A DNA stretch of 64,000 bases from Arthrobacter sp. EpRS71. Lineage in GTDB: Bacteria; Actinomycetota; Actinomycetes; Actinomycetales; Micrococcaceae. A program made the translations under genes and the position numbers. This document shows, one piece after another, positions 45,052-54,703 of the stretch (its first letter is position 1; each line of letters opens with the position of its first letter). The stretch spans positions 374,979 through 438,978 of the forward strand of contig NZ_LNUV01000001.1 in the NCBI RefSeq assembly GCF_001512285.1. Reading direction: 5' to 3'. The notes under the pieces were generated by a model, which made no database searches, was not told where the DNA came from, and saw only the letters and a program-made list of their open reading frames with translations.

Positions 45052-45126
45052 GGGCGATTGGCGCAGCGGTAGCGCGCTTCCCTGACACGGAAGAGGTCAC
45101 TGGTTCGATCCCAGTATCGCCCACCA
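45052..45126 (+). tRNA. tRNA-Val(GAC), copy 1
   Basis: Acceptor GGGCGAT/ATCGCCC with discriminator A and encoded CCA. Anticodon loop CTGACAC gives GAC. It belongs to the first 228-bp Val-Gly unit. Confidence 0.96.
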
Positions 45127-45183
45127 GAACAAGGCAACTTGTTTGTTGTTGAAGGCCAGGCATCTGCCGGGCAGACAACATGT

Positions 45184-45256
<73 letters not shown>

Positions 45257-45279
45257 CTCCTATTGAAGGACCCGGTAAC

Positions 45280-45354
45280 GGGCGATTGGCGCAGCGGTAG
45301 CGCGCTTCCCTGACACGGAAGAGGTCACTGGTTCGATCCCAGTATCGCCCACCA
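45280..45354 (+). tRNA. tRNA-Val(GAC), copy 2
   Basis: Identical to the copy at 45052, exactly 228 bp downstream, with CCA encoded. It starts the second tandem unit. Confidence 0.96.
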
Positions 45355-45411
45355 CAACAAGGCAACTTGTTTGTAGTTGTAAGCCAGGCATGTGCCCGGC
45401 AGACAACATGT

Positions 45412-45484
<73 letters not shown>

Positions 45485-45491
45485 CCAGAAT

Positions 45492-45523
45492 AAAAAAAGC
45501 AGCTCTCCGGAGCTGCTTTTTTT
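45492..45523. terminator. terminator of the tRNA cluster
   Basis: AGCAGCTC-TCCG-GAGCTGCT with A-tract before and TTTTTTT after. It is the strongest classical intrinsic terminator in the window. Confidence 0.95.
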
Positions 45524-45666
45524 ATGCCCGGATTCGGCGAATTCTCAATTCATTATGGGAAGTAACCGGTACCCCTCGGAAGAAGTCGCTTTATCTCATG
45601 TGATTCGGCTCGCATAATGTACTGCGAGCTCATCACCGTTCCACGCCAACCGGCAGGAGTACCCCC

Positions 45667-47121
45667 ATGAACCAACAGATTGCTTCCCAGTCTGTCCTGA
45701 GGCGCAAGCCAATCGACGATATCGAGGAAGAAAACAAACACAGCGGGCTTTTTAAGAGTCTTGGCCTCTGGCAACTCACAGCGATTGGTGTGGGCGGAAT
45801 TATCGGCGTCGGCATCTTTTCGCTGGCCGGACTGGTAGCCCACGGCAGCGACAGCAGCCCGGGCGTGGGTCCCGCTGTTCTCTTCTCATTCCTGATCGCC
45901 GGCCTCGCTTCGGCCGCAGCGGCGTTGTCCTACGCCGAGTTTGCAGGCATGATTCCCCGTGCCGGATCCGCCTATACCTACGGCTACGTGGCCTTGGGAG
46001 AAATCATCGGCTGGTTCATCGGCTGGGACCTCTTGCTGGAATACATCGCCATTGTGGCAGTGGTGGCAATCGGCATCTCCGGCTATTTTGATGCGTTCCT
46101 TTCCGGAATCGGAATCCATATGCCTACCTGGATGACGTCAACGGCAGATGAGGGCAAGGGCGGCATCATCAACCTCCCCGCCATCCTCGTCTGCCTCCTG
46201 GTGACCTGGATCCTCAGCCGCGGCACCAAGGCGTTTGGCCGCTTTGAACTGGTGGCCGTTGCCATCAAGGTCATCCTGATCCTGTTCATCATCGGCCTGG
46301 GCATTTTCTACATCAACACCGAGAACTACAACCCGTTCATGCCCAGCGGCTTCGGACCGGTCCTGGCCGGGGCAGCAACTGTCTTCTTCGCGGTCTTCGG
46401 ATACGACGCCATGAGCACCGCGGCGGAAGAGGCCAAGGACGGCAAGAAGCACATGCCCAAGGCCATCATCCTGTCGCTGATTGTGGCCATGCTGCTGTAC
46501 GTCGCCGCAACACTCGTGCTCACCGGCATGCAGAACTACAAGGACATCGATCCCACCGCAGGTTTCGCTTCAGCGTTCACCGGCGTCGGATTGCCTGTCA
46601 TCGCCACCATCATTTCGGTCTTCGCGGTCCTGTCCATCCTCACCGTGATGCTGACCTTCCTGCTCGGCGTCACCCGCGTGTGGTTCTCCATGAGCCGTGA
46701 CGGCCTGCTGCCGGGCTGGTTTGCCAAGACTGACAAGCATGGCACTCCGCAGCGCGTCACATGGATCGCCGGTGTTGCCTCGGCGTTCCTTGCCGGCGTC
46801 TTCCCCATCAAGGAAGTTGCCGACCTCACGAACATCGGCATCCTGGCTGCCTTTGTGGTGGTCTGCATTTCCGTGATCGTTTTCCGTTACACCAAGCCCA
46901 ACGCGCCGCGCACGTTCCGCCTGCCCTTCATGCCGGTGGTGCCCGCCTTCGGCGTCCTGGCATCGGCGTTCCTCATGTTCCAGCTTCACTGGGAAACCTG
47001 GGTCCGGTTCGGCGCATGGCTGGTCATCGGCCTGATTATCTACTTTGCCTACGGTCGCCGGCACTCCCTCATGAACCCCAACAGCCCACGCCACCAGGTG
47101 GAAAGTAAGCCGTTGGCGTAG
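45667..47121 (+). CDS. APC-family amino acid permease (cationic type)
   Basis: A 484-residue inner-membrane transporter with 12 or so hydrophobic helices. The first-helix substrate motif GVGGIIGVGIFSLAG and the sixth-helix motif FFAVFGYDAMSTAAEEAKD are typical of the cationic amino-acid (CAT) branch of the APC superfamily. PRAGSAYTY is a further signature. The likely substrate is lysine, arginine or another amino acid; this cannot be settled from sequence alone. It is transcribed alone after the tRNA cluster. GGCAGGAGTACCCCC precedes the ATG (AGGAG, spacing 7). Confidence 0.92.
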   Translation: MNQQIASQSVLRRKPIDDIEEENKHSGLFKSLGLWQLTAIGVGGIIGVGIFSLAGLVAHGSDSSPGVGPAVLFSFLIAGLASAAAALSYAEFAGMIPRAGSAYTYGYVALGEIIGWFIGWDLLLEYIAIVAVVAIGISGYFDAFLSGIGIHMPTWMTSTADEGKGGIINLPAILVCLLVTWILSRGTKAFGRFELVAVAIKVILILFIIGLGIFYINTENYNPFMPSGFGPVLAGAATVFFAVFGYDAMSTAAEEAKDGKKHMPKAIILSLIVAMLLYVAATLVLTGMQNYKDIDPTAGFASAFTGVGLPVIATIISVFAVLSILTVMLTFLLGVTRVWFSMSRDGLLPGWFAKTDKHGTPQRVTWIAGVASAFLAGVFPIKEVADLTNIGILAAFVVVCISVIVFRYTKPNAPRTFRLPFMPVVPAFGVLASAFLMFQLHWETWVRFGAWLVIGLIIYFAYGRRHSLMNPNSPRHQVESKPLA

Positions 47122-47147
47122 TTTGCCCACAGGCGTCCACTGAACCC

Positions 47148-47176
47148 TTGGCACCTCGGAAAACTGGTGTTAGGGT
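47148..47176 (+). promoter_or_regulatory. candidate sigma-70-type promoter
   Basis: TTGGCA and TAGGGT with a 17-base spacer, 47 bp before the GTG at 47223. A short inverted repeat (GCGGAG / CTCCGC) follows in the leader. Confidence 0.45.
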
Positions 47177-47222
47177 CGGACGCGGAGGAGCGATCTGGCT
47201 CCGCGATGGAAGGGAGGTGCCC

Positions 47223-47450
47223 GTGGGTTTAATTGACGACCTGAAGGGCAAGGCTCAGGGTCTCATTCAAGGCAACGAAGAAGCCATCAAGAATGGCATC
47301 GACAAGGCCGGGGATTTTGTGGATCAGAAGACCGGCGGCAAGTACGCCGGCCACGTCGACAAAGTCCAGAATGCCGCTTCCGATTTCGTGGCCAAGAACG
47401 ACGGAAAGCCTGGAACGGCTCCCGTCACGGATGAGCCGAAGCAGCCATAG
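47223..47450 (+). CDS. MT0933-type antitoxin-like small protein
   Basis: A 75-residue soluble, charged protein that matches the actinobacterial MT0933/Rv0909 antitoxin family. It starts MGLIDDLKGKAQGLIQGN-type, then IDKAGDFVDQKTGGKYAGHVDKVQ, which is the diagnostic segment. The start is GTG at 47223 with GGGAGG 6 or so bases upstream. In mycobacteria such a gene is paired with a toxin; no toxin lies next to it here. It is probably a stand-alone stress protein. A terminator follows. Confidence 0.85.
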   Translation: MGLIDDLKGKAQGLIQGNEEAIKNGIDKAGDFVDQKTGGKYAGHVDKVQNAASDFVAKNDGKPGTAPVTDEPKQP

Positions 47451-47482
47451 CTGCCTGAGCCGCCGCACCAGATACGTCAAGG

Positions 47483-47518
47483 GGGCACCGGTCCCGCCGC
47501 GAGGCGACACCGGTGCCC
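47483..47518 (+). terminator. hairpin terminator
   Basis: GGGCACCGGT pairs perfectly with ACCGGTGCCC over a 16-base loop, followed by TTGGCGTTT. It lies 32 bp after the small antitoxin-like gene. Confidence 0.8.
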
Positions 47519-47562
47519 TTGGCGTTTAATCAGAACCTTGGCGTTCAGGTACTTTTGACCTT

Positions 47563-48780
47563 ATGCCTTCAGCTTCCACTCCTGCCGTCCAAAGCCGCGC
47601 CCCCAAGGAGAAGCTGGCCCCGCCCATCACGGCGGGCATCGTCACCGCGCTGGTTGGTTTCACGTCCTCGTTCGCTGTGGTCCTTGCGGGCCTGAAAGCT
47701 GTGGGCGCACACCAAGGGCAGGCATCCAGTGGCCTGCTGGCGCTCACCCTCACTTTTGGACTGGGCATCCTCTGGTTGTCGTGGCGGTCCCGGATGCCCG
47801 TAACGCTCGCATGGTCCACGCCCGGTGCGGCGCTGCTCGCCTCCGCCGGAATGGTCGACGGCGGCTGGACGGCCGCTGTGGGCGCGTTCCTGATCGTCGG
47901 GGTGCTGATTCTCCTCACCGGCCTGTTGCCCGTCCTGGGAAGGATCATGGCGAAGATCCCTACTGCGCTGGCGCAAGCCATGCTCGCAGGAGTACTGCTC
48001 CCCTTATGCCTTGCACCCTTCAAATCCTTGGGGTCGGCTCCCTTGTTCATCGCGCCGGTGATCTTGTGCTGGGTTGTCCTGATGAAGTTCGCACCACGAT
48101 GGTCCGTTCCGGCATCACTTTTGGTAGCCCTGGCAGTCATCGGCATCCACAGTGTTTCCACCGGTGTTCAGATACCGGGAGACAGCCTTCTGCCACGGCT
48201 GGAGTGGACCACACCCGTCTTTACCGTGGAAGCTGCGGTGGGCCTGGCGCTGCCCCTGTTCATCGTGACCATGGCGTCTCAGAACATTCCCGGAGTCGCC
48301 GTCCTCAAGTCCTTCGGTTACACCACCCCGTGGCGGCCGTCCATGCTGGTGACCGGCGCCGGAACCATTGCGGGGGCACCATTCGGTGGCCATGCGATCA
48401 ACCTGGCCGCACTCAGCGCAGCCCTGGCCGCTGGCGAGGAGGCCGGCAAGGACCATGGCAGGCGGTGGATCGCCGCATTCGTCTCAGGCATCGCTTATCT
48501 GGTGCTGGCCGCTGCCTCCACTGCCCTTGTCACCGTGGTGGCTGCCGCCCCGCCCGGACTCCTCGAGGCCGTGGCCGGGCTCGCCCTCTTGGGAACATTG
48601 GCGTCATCCATCTCCTCGGCACTGGCTGTGGCGGAGGAACGCATACCAGCCTGCATTACTTTCCTGCTGGCAGCGTCAGGCTTGAGCGTCGCCGGCGTCG
48701 GCGCTGCTTTTTGGGCGTTGGCAGGCGGCATCCTGGTTCACTGGATGCTGAAGAGCCGCGACGCTGTTCAGAAGGCCTGA
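47563..48780 (+). CDS. benE: BenE-family benzoate/H+ symporter
   Basis: A 405-residue membrane protein with about 11-12 hydrophobic segments. Motifs ITAGIVTALVGFTSS, MPVTLAWSTPGAALL and MASQNIPGVAVLKSFGY (the BenE signature) place it in the benzoate transporter family, an NCS2-like fold. No benzoate-degradation gene lies nearby, so the substrate may differ. It stands alone, with a terminator upstream and the convergent zapE gene downstream. Confidence 0.92.
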   Translation: MPSASTPAVQSRAPKEKLAPPITAGIVTALVGFTSSFAVVLAGLKAVGAHQGQASSGLLALTLTFGLGILWLSWRSRMPVTLAWSTPGAALLASAGMVDGGWTAAVGAFLIVGVLILLTGLLPVLGRIMAKIPTALAQAMLAGVLLPLCLAPFKSLGSAPLFIAPVILCWVVLMKFAPRWSVPASLLVALAVIGIHSVSTGVQIPGDSLLPRLEWTTPVFTVEAAVGLALPLFIVTMASQNIPGVAVLKSFGYTTPWRPSMLVTGAGTIAGAPFGGHAINLAALSAALAAGEEAGKDHGRRWIAAFVSGIAYLVLAAASTALVTVVAAAPPGLLEAVAGLALLGTLASSISSALAVAEERIPACITFLLAASGLSVAGVGAAFWALAGGILVHWMLKSRDAVQKA

Positions 48781-48817
48781 ATCGCGCGGTCAGCGCGAAT
48801 CAGGCGGGACTCATCTT

Positions 48818-49858
48818 TCAGGCAGGCTCGTGGTTTTGGGCCTCACGTGCCAGAGCCGTCAATCTGGACACTGCACGGTAGTACTTCTTCGTGTAGCCGC
48901 CAGTCATCATCTCCTCGGTGAAGAGCTGATCGAACGGAACACCGCTGGCAAGGATCGGCACATCTTTGTCGTAGAGCCTGTCCGCTAGAACCACGAAGCG
49001 GAGCGCTACAGCCTGCTCGGTAATGGTCTCCACGTCGCTCCACACCACAGCTTCCACGCCCGAAATGAGCTGCCGGTAGCGGCTGGGGTGGACTGCGGCC
49101 AGATGGTTGACGAGAGTGCGGAAATCATCAACGGCCACGGTCTTTCCGTCGAACTCGGCGCGCATCCGGTGCTTGAGCTCTTCGGTCTTGAGCGGCGCGG
49201 GGGCCGCTGGCAAACCCCTGTGACGGAAGTCTTCGCCGTCGATCCTGACGACGTCGAACTGATCGGCGAGAACCTGTATTTCGCGCTGGAAGTCCACAGC
49301 TGCGAAGCGCCCTTCACCCAGGGAACCGGGCAGGGTATTGGACGTCGCTGCCAGTTTCACACCGGCGTCGGCCAGTTCGCGCATGAGCCTGGACATGAGC
49401 ACGGTGTCGCCCGGATCATCAAGTTCGAATTCGTCGATGCACACCAGCTTGTAGCTGCTCAACGCTTCCACGGTCTTGCGGAAGGACAGTGCACCCACAA
49501 GGTTGGTGTATTCGACGAACGTACCGAAGGCCTTGGGCCCCGGCGACCTGTGCCAGAGAGATGCCAGGAGGTGGGTCTTACCCACACCGAATCCACCGTC
49601 GAGGTAGATGCCTGCCCTTGTTGCCGGGGCCTTTTTGGCGAACAACTTCTTGAAAAGACCGCCGCCGTCCTCAGAGCCCACTCCATCGGCGAAAGCCGAC
49701 AGCAGCTTCACGGCGTTGGCTTGGCTCGGCTGCGAGGGGTCGGGCCGGTAGCTGTCGAACGATACCTCTCCGAATCGCGGAGACGGGTAGAAACCTTTGA
49801 GGAGTTCCTCCACGGAGACTGCCGGTGTGCGGGCAGCCAGTTGTTCGATCTTTACCAC
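48818..49858 (-). CDS. zapE: cell-division ATPase ZapE
   Basis: An AAA+-like ATPase (AFG1/ZapE family) of 346 residues that binds the Z-ring in other bacteria. The Walker A motif is GGFGVGKTHLLASLWH and the Walker B motif is LVCIDEFELDDPGDT. LAATSNTLPGSLGEGRF is the sensor-I region, and the arginine-rich VDFQREIQVLADQF follows. The start is set at a GTG (49858, VVKIEQLAART), where homology begins and GAAGGA lies upstream; an ATG 18 codons earlier (49912) is an alternative. It is convergent with benE and divergent from the rhodanese gene. Confidence 0.9.
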   Translation of the reverse strand: MVKIEQLAARTPAVSVEELLKGFYPSPRFGEVSFDSYRPDPSQPSQANAVKLLSAFADGVGSEDGGGLFKKLFAKKAPATRAGIYLDGGFGVGKTHLLASLWHRSPGPKAFGTFVEYTNLVGALSFRKTVEALSSYKLVCIDEFELDDPGDTVLMSRLMRELADAGVKLAATSNTLPGSLGEGRFAAVDFQREIQVLADQFDVVRIDGEDFRHRGLPAAPAPLKTEELKHRMRAEFDGKTVAVDDFRTLVNHLAAVHPSRYRQLISGVEAVVWSDVETITEQAVALRFVVLADRLYDKDVPILASGVPFDQLFTEEMMTGGYTKKYYRAVSRLTALAREAQNHEPA

Positions 49859-50066
49859 GGTGGTCCGTTCCTTCGGTTTTAGGTCCCCAGCAAGAATACC
49901 GGCATCTGACACTCGGAAACGGTCACGTGACCAAGCCCATGTTTCACCGTATGACCGCAGGGAAGCATTCCCCGCCGCCCGTGGTTAGTGTTGGAGCACG
50001 CCCGGCCGGCACCTGCACCACCTCCTGCGGCCTGGCTCCGACCGTTGTCAGTGAAAGGCCATCACC

Positions 50067-50993
50067 ATGTCCTACCCAGTTGAACAGAACGAAAAGTTTG
50101 CAGCATACGCAAACCCTGAACGCCTTGTGTCCACTGAGTGGCTCGCGGCAGCCATTGCCGACGGCGCCATTGCCGGCGGCAAGCTTGTGGTTGTGGAGTC
50201 CGACGAAGACGTTCTCCTTTACGAAACAGGCCACATCCCGGGAGCCGTCAAGATCGACTGGCACACCGACCTGAATGACGAGGTCACCCGCGACTACGTT
50301 GATGGCGCCGCCTTTGCGGCCCTCGCTGCCTCCAAAGGCATTTCCCGCGACAGCACCGTGGTCATCTACGGCGACAAGTCCAACTGGTGGGCTGCCTACG
50401 CACTGTGGGTCTTTACGTTGTTCGGTCACCAGGATGTCCGCCTCCTCGATGGTGGCCGCGACAAGTGGATCGCCGAAGGCCGCGAGCTGACCACCGATGT
50501 CCCGCGGCCGGCCGTGGGTGAATACCCCGAGGTGGAGCGGAATGATGCCCCGATCCGCGCGTTTAAGGAAGACGTCCTGGCCCACCTGGGCAACCCCCTG
50601 ATTGATGTCCGTTCCCCTGAGGAATACACCGGTCAGCGCACGCACATGCCGGCCTACCCGGAAGAAGGCGCACTGCGCGGCGGCCACATTCCCACGGCCG
50701 CGTCCATCCCGTGGGCTCGCGCCGCGGCTGAAGACGGCACATATCGGAGCCGTGAAGAGTTGGAGGCCCTGTACCTGGGCGAGGCCGGCTTGGAGCCCGG
50801 CGCTGACGTGGTGGCATACTGCCGCATCGGCGAACGTTCCAGCCACACTTGGTTCGCACTGAAGTACCTGTTGGGCTTTGACACCGTCCGTAACTACGAC
50901 GGCTCATGGACCGAGTGGGGCAACGCTGTGCGGGTTCCCATCGTCAAGGGCGCTGAGCGCGGTTCCGTTCCTGCCTCCCTCGTCCGCAACTAG
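50067..50993 (+). CDS. thiosulfate sulfurtransferase (tandem rhodanese)
   Basis: A 308-residue enzyme with two rhodanese domains (about 20-135 and 165-290) that moves sulfur from thiosulfate to cyanide or other acceptors. The active-site Cys252 lies in the second domain, in [13 protein letters not shown]. The N-terminal domain is catalytically inactive, as in other two-domain members. It sits 91 bp before sufE, and the pair suggests a joint role in sulfur handling for iron-sulfur clusters. Confidence 0.93.
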   Translation: MSYPVEQNEKFAAYANPERLVSTEWLAAAIADGAIAGGKLVVVESDEDVLLYETGHIPGAVKIDWHTDLNDEVTRDYVDGAAFAALAASKGISRDSTVVIYGDKSNWWAAYALWVFTLFGHQDVRLLDGGRDKWIAEGRELTTDVPRPAVGEYPEVERNDAPIRAFKEDVLAHLGNPLIDVRSPEEYTGQRTHMPAYPEEGALRGGHIPTAASIPWARAAAEDGTYRSREELEALYLGEAGLEPGADVVAYCRIGERSSHTWFALKYLLGFDTVRNYDGSWTEWGNAVRVPIVKGAERGSVPASLVRN

Positions 50994-51084
50994 CGTCAGC
51001 CGCAACCAGTCCGCAGGCACAAGGAGTCCGTAGTGTTCCGGCACACAAGCTGCATTGGCCGCTGTTGTGCGTAAGCTGGAAGTG

Positions 51085-51546
51085 ATGAGTACCAACACTT
51101 TGCCCACCGCCCTGGCGGAAATCGTCGATGACTTCCAAGCACTGACGGAGCCTGACCGCCTGCAGCTCCTTCTCGAATTCTCGAGAGGCCTTCCGGAGCT
51201 TCCGGAGCGCTTGAAGGACCACCCTGAGCTGCTGGAACAGGTTGTGGAGTGCCAGTCACCGTTGTTTCTGACCATCGAGTCAGAGAAAAATCCCGACGGC
51301 GGCGCCCGCGCCTACCGGCTCTTCTTCAAAGCCCCTCCGGAAGCACCCACAACCCGGGGCTTCGCAGGGGTGTTGCACGAGGGCTTGGATGGTTTGACGG
51401 CTGAGGAAATCCTTGCCGTTCCGGACGATATGCCGGAATTGCTGGGCCTGACCCGGGCCATCACTCCCCTGCGCATGCGGGGAATGACGGCCATGCTTGG
51501 CCGGATCAAGCGGAAAGTCGCAGCAGCCAGCAGGCTCGAAAGCTGA
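51085..51546 (+). CDS. sufE: SufE-family sulfur acceptor protein
   Basis: A 153-residue SufE-like protein. The sulfur-accepting Cys56 is in VECQSPLFL. The N-terminal LAEIVDDFQALTEPDRLQLLLEF and C-terminal GMTAMLGRIKRKV match the family. The start is the ATG at 51085; an in-frame GTG ten codons upstream is less likely. It follows the rhodanese gene, which is a frequent pairing in actinobacteria, and may pass sulfur to cysteine desulfurase or Suf scaffold proteins encoded elsewhere. Confidence 0.93.
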   Translation: MSTNTLPTALAEIVDDFQALTEPDRLQLLLEFSRGLPELPERLKDHPELLEQVVECQSPLFLTIESEKNPDGGARAYRLFFKAPPEAPTTRGFAGVLHEGLDGLTAEEILAVPDDMPELLGLTRAITPLRMRGMTAMLGRIKRKVAAASRLES

Positions 51547-51595
51547 CCGTTCCGGAATCTGACCGGCTGGACAACTGAAGGGCACCACCACAGCG

Positions 51596-52096
51596 ATGGC
51601 CAAAAAGATGGCTTCACAGGGAACGCCGGCAACTGCAGTTCTTGCAGCGGCCGGCGTTCCCTTTGTGCTGCACCCCTACGCCCACGACCCAGGCACATCC
51701 AGTTACGGACTGGAAGCAGCGGAGGTCCTGGGCATCGAGCCCGAACGGGTTTTCAAGACCCTCATGGTGGAGGCTGAAGGCCGCTTGGCGGTGGCAATCG
51801 TTCCGGTTTCCGGGAATTTGGATCTGAAGTCGGTAGCTGCAGCTCTTGGAGTCAAGAAAGCCGGCATGGCGGACCCCAAGGCTGCGGAACGGCGCACGGG
51901 ATACGTCCTGGGCGGCATATCCCCCTTGGGACAGCGGCAGAGCTCCCCCACTGTGCTTGATGCGTCCGCCCTGAGTTTTAGCGCCATCCTCGTCTCAGGC
52001 GGCCGCCGGGGCCTGGATCTTGAGCTGGCCCCGGCTGACCTTATCCGGCTCACTCAGGCCGTCACTGCTCCCATCGGCACCACTGACAAGCATTAG
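51596..52096 (+). CDS. ybaK: Cys-tRNA(Pro)/Cys-tRNA(Cys) deacylase
   Basis: A 166-residue YbaK/EbsC-type editing enzyme that hydrolyses mis-charged tRNAs. It has TPATAVLAAAGVPFVLHPY, GIEPERVFKTLMV with the catalytic Lys, and the GYVLGGISPLGQ loop that is diagnostic for YbaK. The start codon follows the sufE stop by about 50 bp. It has normal length and context; no features are missing. Confidence 0.93.
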   Translation: MAKKMASQGTPATAVLAAAGVPFVLHPYAHDPGTSSYGLEAAEVLGIEPERVFKTLMVEAEGRLAVAIVPVSGNLDLKSVAAALGVKKAGMADPKAAERRTGYVLGGISPLGQRQSSPTVLDASALSFSAILVSGGRRGLDLELAPADLIRLTQAVTAPIGTTDKH

Positions 52097-52139
52097 GCCC
52101 GCCCTGAGCCACGTGGCGCCGGACTCTGGACCCGGCTGC

Positions 52140-53411
52140 TCATGCAGGCCCCGCCAGGGTGTTGGCCGCCTTCCCCGGGTTGTTCCGCGGAGCCAGCTGT
52201 CTCTGCAACCAGGCGCGGACGAGGCGCTCCCACCGTTCCGGATCGACGTTCCACTCTTTGGTGTGCCGGGCGCCGTCGAAGGGTTCAAACGTGACCATGT
52301 CAGGATTCTTTTCCGCGAGGCTGGCGGACGGCCCGAAGGGCACGTAGTCGTCATCAACGCTGTGGATCAGCAAGGTGGGTGTCCGCAATTCAACGGCGCG
52401 GGCTTCCCAGTCCATGGCCTTCAGGTCCACAGGCGCGGACAGTCCGGTCAGCCTGCGCCCCAGCGGATGGGTCAGCATCATCTGCCCGTAGCGCCCCACG
52501 TTGTAGGGAATCCTGTTCATCTCGGCATGATGGGCCATCACGTTGACCCAATTGATGACCGGGGCGTCCAGGACCAACGCCCGGATGAGGTGGCGGTGTT
52601 TGGACAGGTCAGCTGTTTGCAGGCTGATCGCCCCGCCCATGGACCAGCCGAACAGAACTATCTCCTGGGCACCGCGGTCCACTGCGAATTCGATCGCAGC
52701 CTCCACGTCGCGCCATTCCGTGGAACCCAGGCCGTACCGGCCGTCGGGCGCGGAGGGGGCTAAACCGTCATTGCGGTAGGAGATCAGCAGGCTGTCCATC
52801 CCCAGCTCGCGTGCGGTGCGGACTGCCCGCAGCCCTTCCAAGCGCGTTGCGCCGCGGCCATGGACCATGATGGCGCAGACAGGCGCTGCAGCCGATGCTT
52901 CGGCACGGATCAGCCACGCAGGCGCGTTTCCGCCGTCCACCATGATGTCCACGTCCTCGGCAGCGAGGCCGATCGCAGCAGGATCCGGGTACGTTGCCCC
53001 GCTCCACCATGCGCGGCGGGCCTCTGAGAGGTCGCCGCTGTACACTTCCTCAACTTCACGCAGCACCGTCTGCTCAGCGGGCGAATACGACACAATCCGG
53101 CCGATCCTGGCGTGACCTTTGCCGCCCGAGAAAAACAGGCTGAACACGCCGTCAATGGTGCTGTCCGGCGTTGCAGCCAAGATCACCTGAGGTCCCTTGT
53201 CCCCGCGGATGACAGCAAGCACTTCCTGGTCCTCGTGCCTGGCGGCAGGGGTGATGACACGGCGGGCAAAATACACGGCGAGCGCCGAGGACCCGGCCCC
53301 CACCAAACCGGCGATTGTGCCGCCTGCCAGGAAGCCTGCGATGGCCCATTTGGTGCGGAGGGAGAGTTTCTTGTCTGCAGCGTCGCTCGCTGGCGGGGTT
53401 GTCGATGCCAT
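52140..53411 (-). CDS. alpha/beta hydrolase with N-terminal membrane anchor
   Basis: A 423-residue protein. One hydrophobic helix (about 20-45) precedes the cytoplasmic or extracytoplasmic alpha/beta-hydrolase domain (about 140-410). The nucleophile elbow is LFGWSMGGAIS, the oxyanion loop is near IMVHGRGATRLEG, and the final His is in DGARHTKEW. Substrate unknown; related actinobacterial proteins are annotated as peptidase- or esterase-like. I chose the ATG at 53411 (MASTTPP). It is on the minus strand between YbaK and the next hypothetical gene. Confidence 0.87.
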   Translation of the reverse strand: MASTTPPASDAADKKLSLRTKWAIAGFLAGGTIAGLVGAGSSALAVYFARRVITPAARHEDQEVLAVIRGDKGPQVILAATPDSTIDGVFSLFFSGGKGHARIGRIVSYSPAEQTVLREVEEVYSGDLSEARRAWWSGATYPDPAAIGLAAEDVDIMVDGGNAPAWLIRAEASAAAPVCAIMVHGRGATRLEGLRAVRTARELGMDSLLISYRNDGLAPSAPDGRYGLGSTEWRDVEAAIEFAVDRGAQEIVLFGWSMGGAISLQTADLSKHRHLIRALVLDAPVINWVNVMAHHAEMNRIPYNVGRYGQMMLTHPLGRRLTGLSAPVDLKAMDWEARAVELRTPTLLIHSVDDDYVPFGPSASLAEKNPDMVTFEPFDGARHTKEWNVDPERWERLVRAWLQRQLAPRNNPGKAANTLAGPA

Positions 53412-53546
53412 GGTTCCATTGTTGCTGCTCCCGGGCACTGGCTGGTGCAGGCGTGGGCCGCGCGGCGTACTCGTCCGGGAATCCTGACGCGCGTTTCAGA
53501 CCCGAAAAGTCTGCGGACTGCCCTTGGCCGGGACTACGCTGTAGCC

Positions 53547-54038
53547 ATGAGTGATCCCATCGTCATCCTGACTGAAGAGCCCCTCGGCCCCGACGACCGC
53601 GTTAACATCGCCAAGCTTCTCGACGGCGGTGATGCTCCCCTTGTTGTTCTGGTTCCGTCCAACACTGAACGACACCTTCTGGTGGATTTCCTGGAGAATC
53701 TGTCGCTGCTTGATATTGCCAAGGCGTTCCGGGAGCTCACTGCTCAGCACCCGGACCCTGAGGCTGAGCGCGCGGAGGCCTCCCAGACGCTGGCTGCATC
53801 GCTGGCGGCGTTGGCCGGCTTGGGTGGAGGCGTGACGGGGGAAGTCTTCGACGGCGGTGCCGTGGCCGGCTTGGTGGCGAAGGTCCGGGCCGTGGATGCT
53901 GCCCAAGCGGTGGTCATTACCCGTCCCCATGCCATTGCGGACACGTTCCATACTGACTGGGCCAATAAGGCGCAGGATCAGTTGGGCCTTCCGGTCCTGC
54001 ACCTGTACGCGGGCTCGGGATTTATCGGCGACTCGTAA
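53547..54038 (+). CDS. conserved actinobacterial hypothetical protein
   Basis: A 163-residue soluble protein. The first half (IVILTEEPLGPDDRVNIAKLL then VLVPSNTERHLLVDFLENL) looks like a small alpha/beta domain of the Usp or sugar-phosphate type. The second half has AVVITRPHAIADTFHTDWANKA. I recognise it as widely conserved in actinobacteria but know no function; databases sometimes misname it indole-3-glycerol phosphate synthase. It is 14 bp before msrB, so both may share a transcript. Confidence 0.78.
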   Translation: MSDPIVILTEEPLGPDDRVNIAKLLDGGDAPLVVLVPSNTERHLLVDFLENLSLLDIAKAFRELTAQHPDPEAERAEASQTLAASLAALAGLGGGVTGEVFDGGAVAGLVAKVRAVDAAQAVVITRPHAIADTFHTDWANKAQDQLGLPVLHLYAGSGFIGDS

Positions 54039-54052
54039 GCGTTGCAGTAGAC

Positions 54053-54511
54053 ATGAACACTCCTGACAACATCAGCAAGACAACTTCTGCGCCCGAGGGA
54101 GCTGCCGTTCCCGTGGAAAAGAGCGATGCTCAGTGGCGTGAGGAGTTGACGCCCGAGGAGTACCGGGTGCTACGGCAGGCAGGCACCGAACGGCCTTACA
54201 CGGGTGAGTACTGGGACACCCACACGGAAGGCGTCTATCAGTGTCGCGCCTGTGGCAGCCAGTTGTTTACCAGCCGGGAGAAGTTCGATTCCCACTGTGG
54301 CTGGCCGTCGTTCTGGGCGCCGCTTGCAGAGGGCACCGTCCGGTATCTTCATGACCGCACCATGGGAATGGATCGCGTGGAGGTACGCTGCGCGAACTGT
54401 GATTCCCACTTGGGGCACGTTTTCGAGGGTGAAGGCTATGGAACGCCCACGGACCAGCGGTTCTGCATCAACTCTGTTTCACTGCGTCTGGTGAAGCCCG
54501 AAGAAAATTAG
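54053..54511 (+). CDS. msrB: peptide-methionine (R)-S-oxide reductase
   Basis: Repairs methionine-R-sulfoxide; 152 residues, zinc-containing form. Zinc ligands come from CRACG and CANCDSHLGH. The catalytic Cys is in RFCINSVSL near the C-terminus. FDSHCGWPSFW and LGHVFEGEG are conserved. The first 25 residues are a variable, Ser/Thr-rich extension. It is 14 bp downstream of the hypothetical gene 53547-54038. Confidence 0.95.
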   Translation: MNTPDNISKTTSAPEGAAVPVEKSDAQWREELTPEEYRVLRQAGTERPYTGEYWDTHTEGVYQCRACGSQLFTSREKFDSHCGWPSFWAPLAEGTVRYLHDRTMGMDRVEVRCANCDSHLGHVFEGEGYGTPTDQRFCINSVSLRLVKPEEN

Positions 54512-54703
54512 GCCTTCCCGGACGGGCTGGTGCTCGGCCCCGCCCGTCCGAGAGGTTTCCTATGCCGCGACTGGACCTCAACCGGTCTCCACACACCCAA
54601 TGGCCAAGAGTTTCTTATGCTCGAGGCAATTTTAGATTAGCGATGCTTTTTGCTTGCTACGCTCGGCCCAGAAGCAATCACTCCTTCGAAAGGGCCGAGC
54701 TCC

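Noticed and set aside
47223..47450. Second toxin-antitoxin system
   Set aside because: The protein matches an antitoxin family, but neither neighbour is a toxin; the next gene is a BenE transporter behind a terminator.
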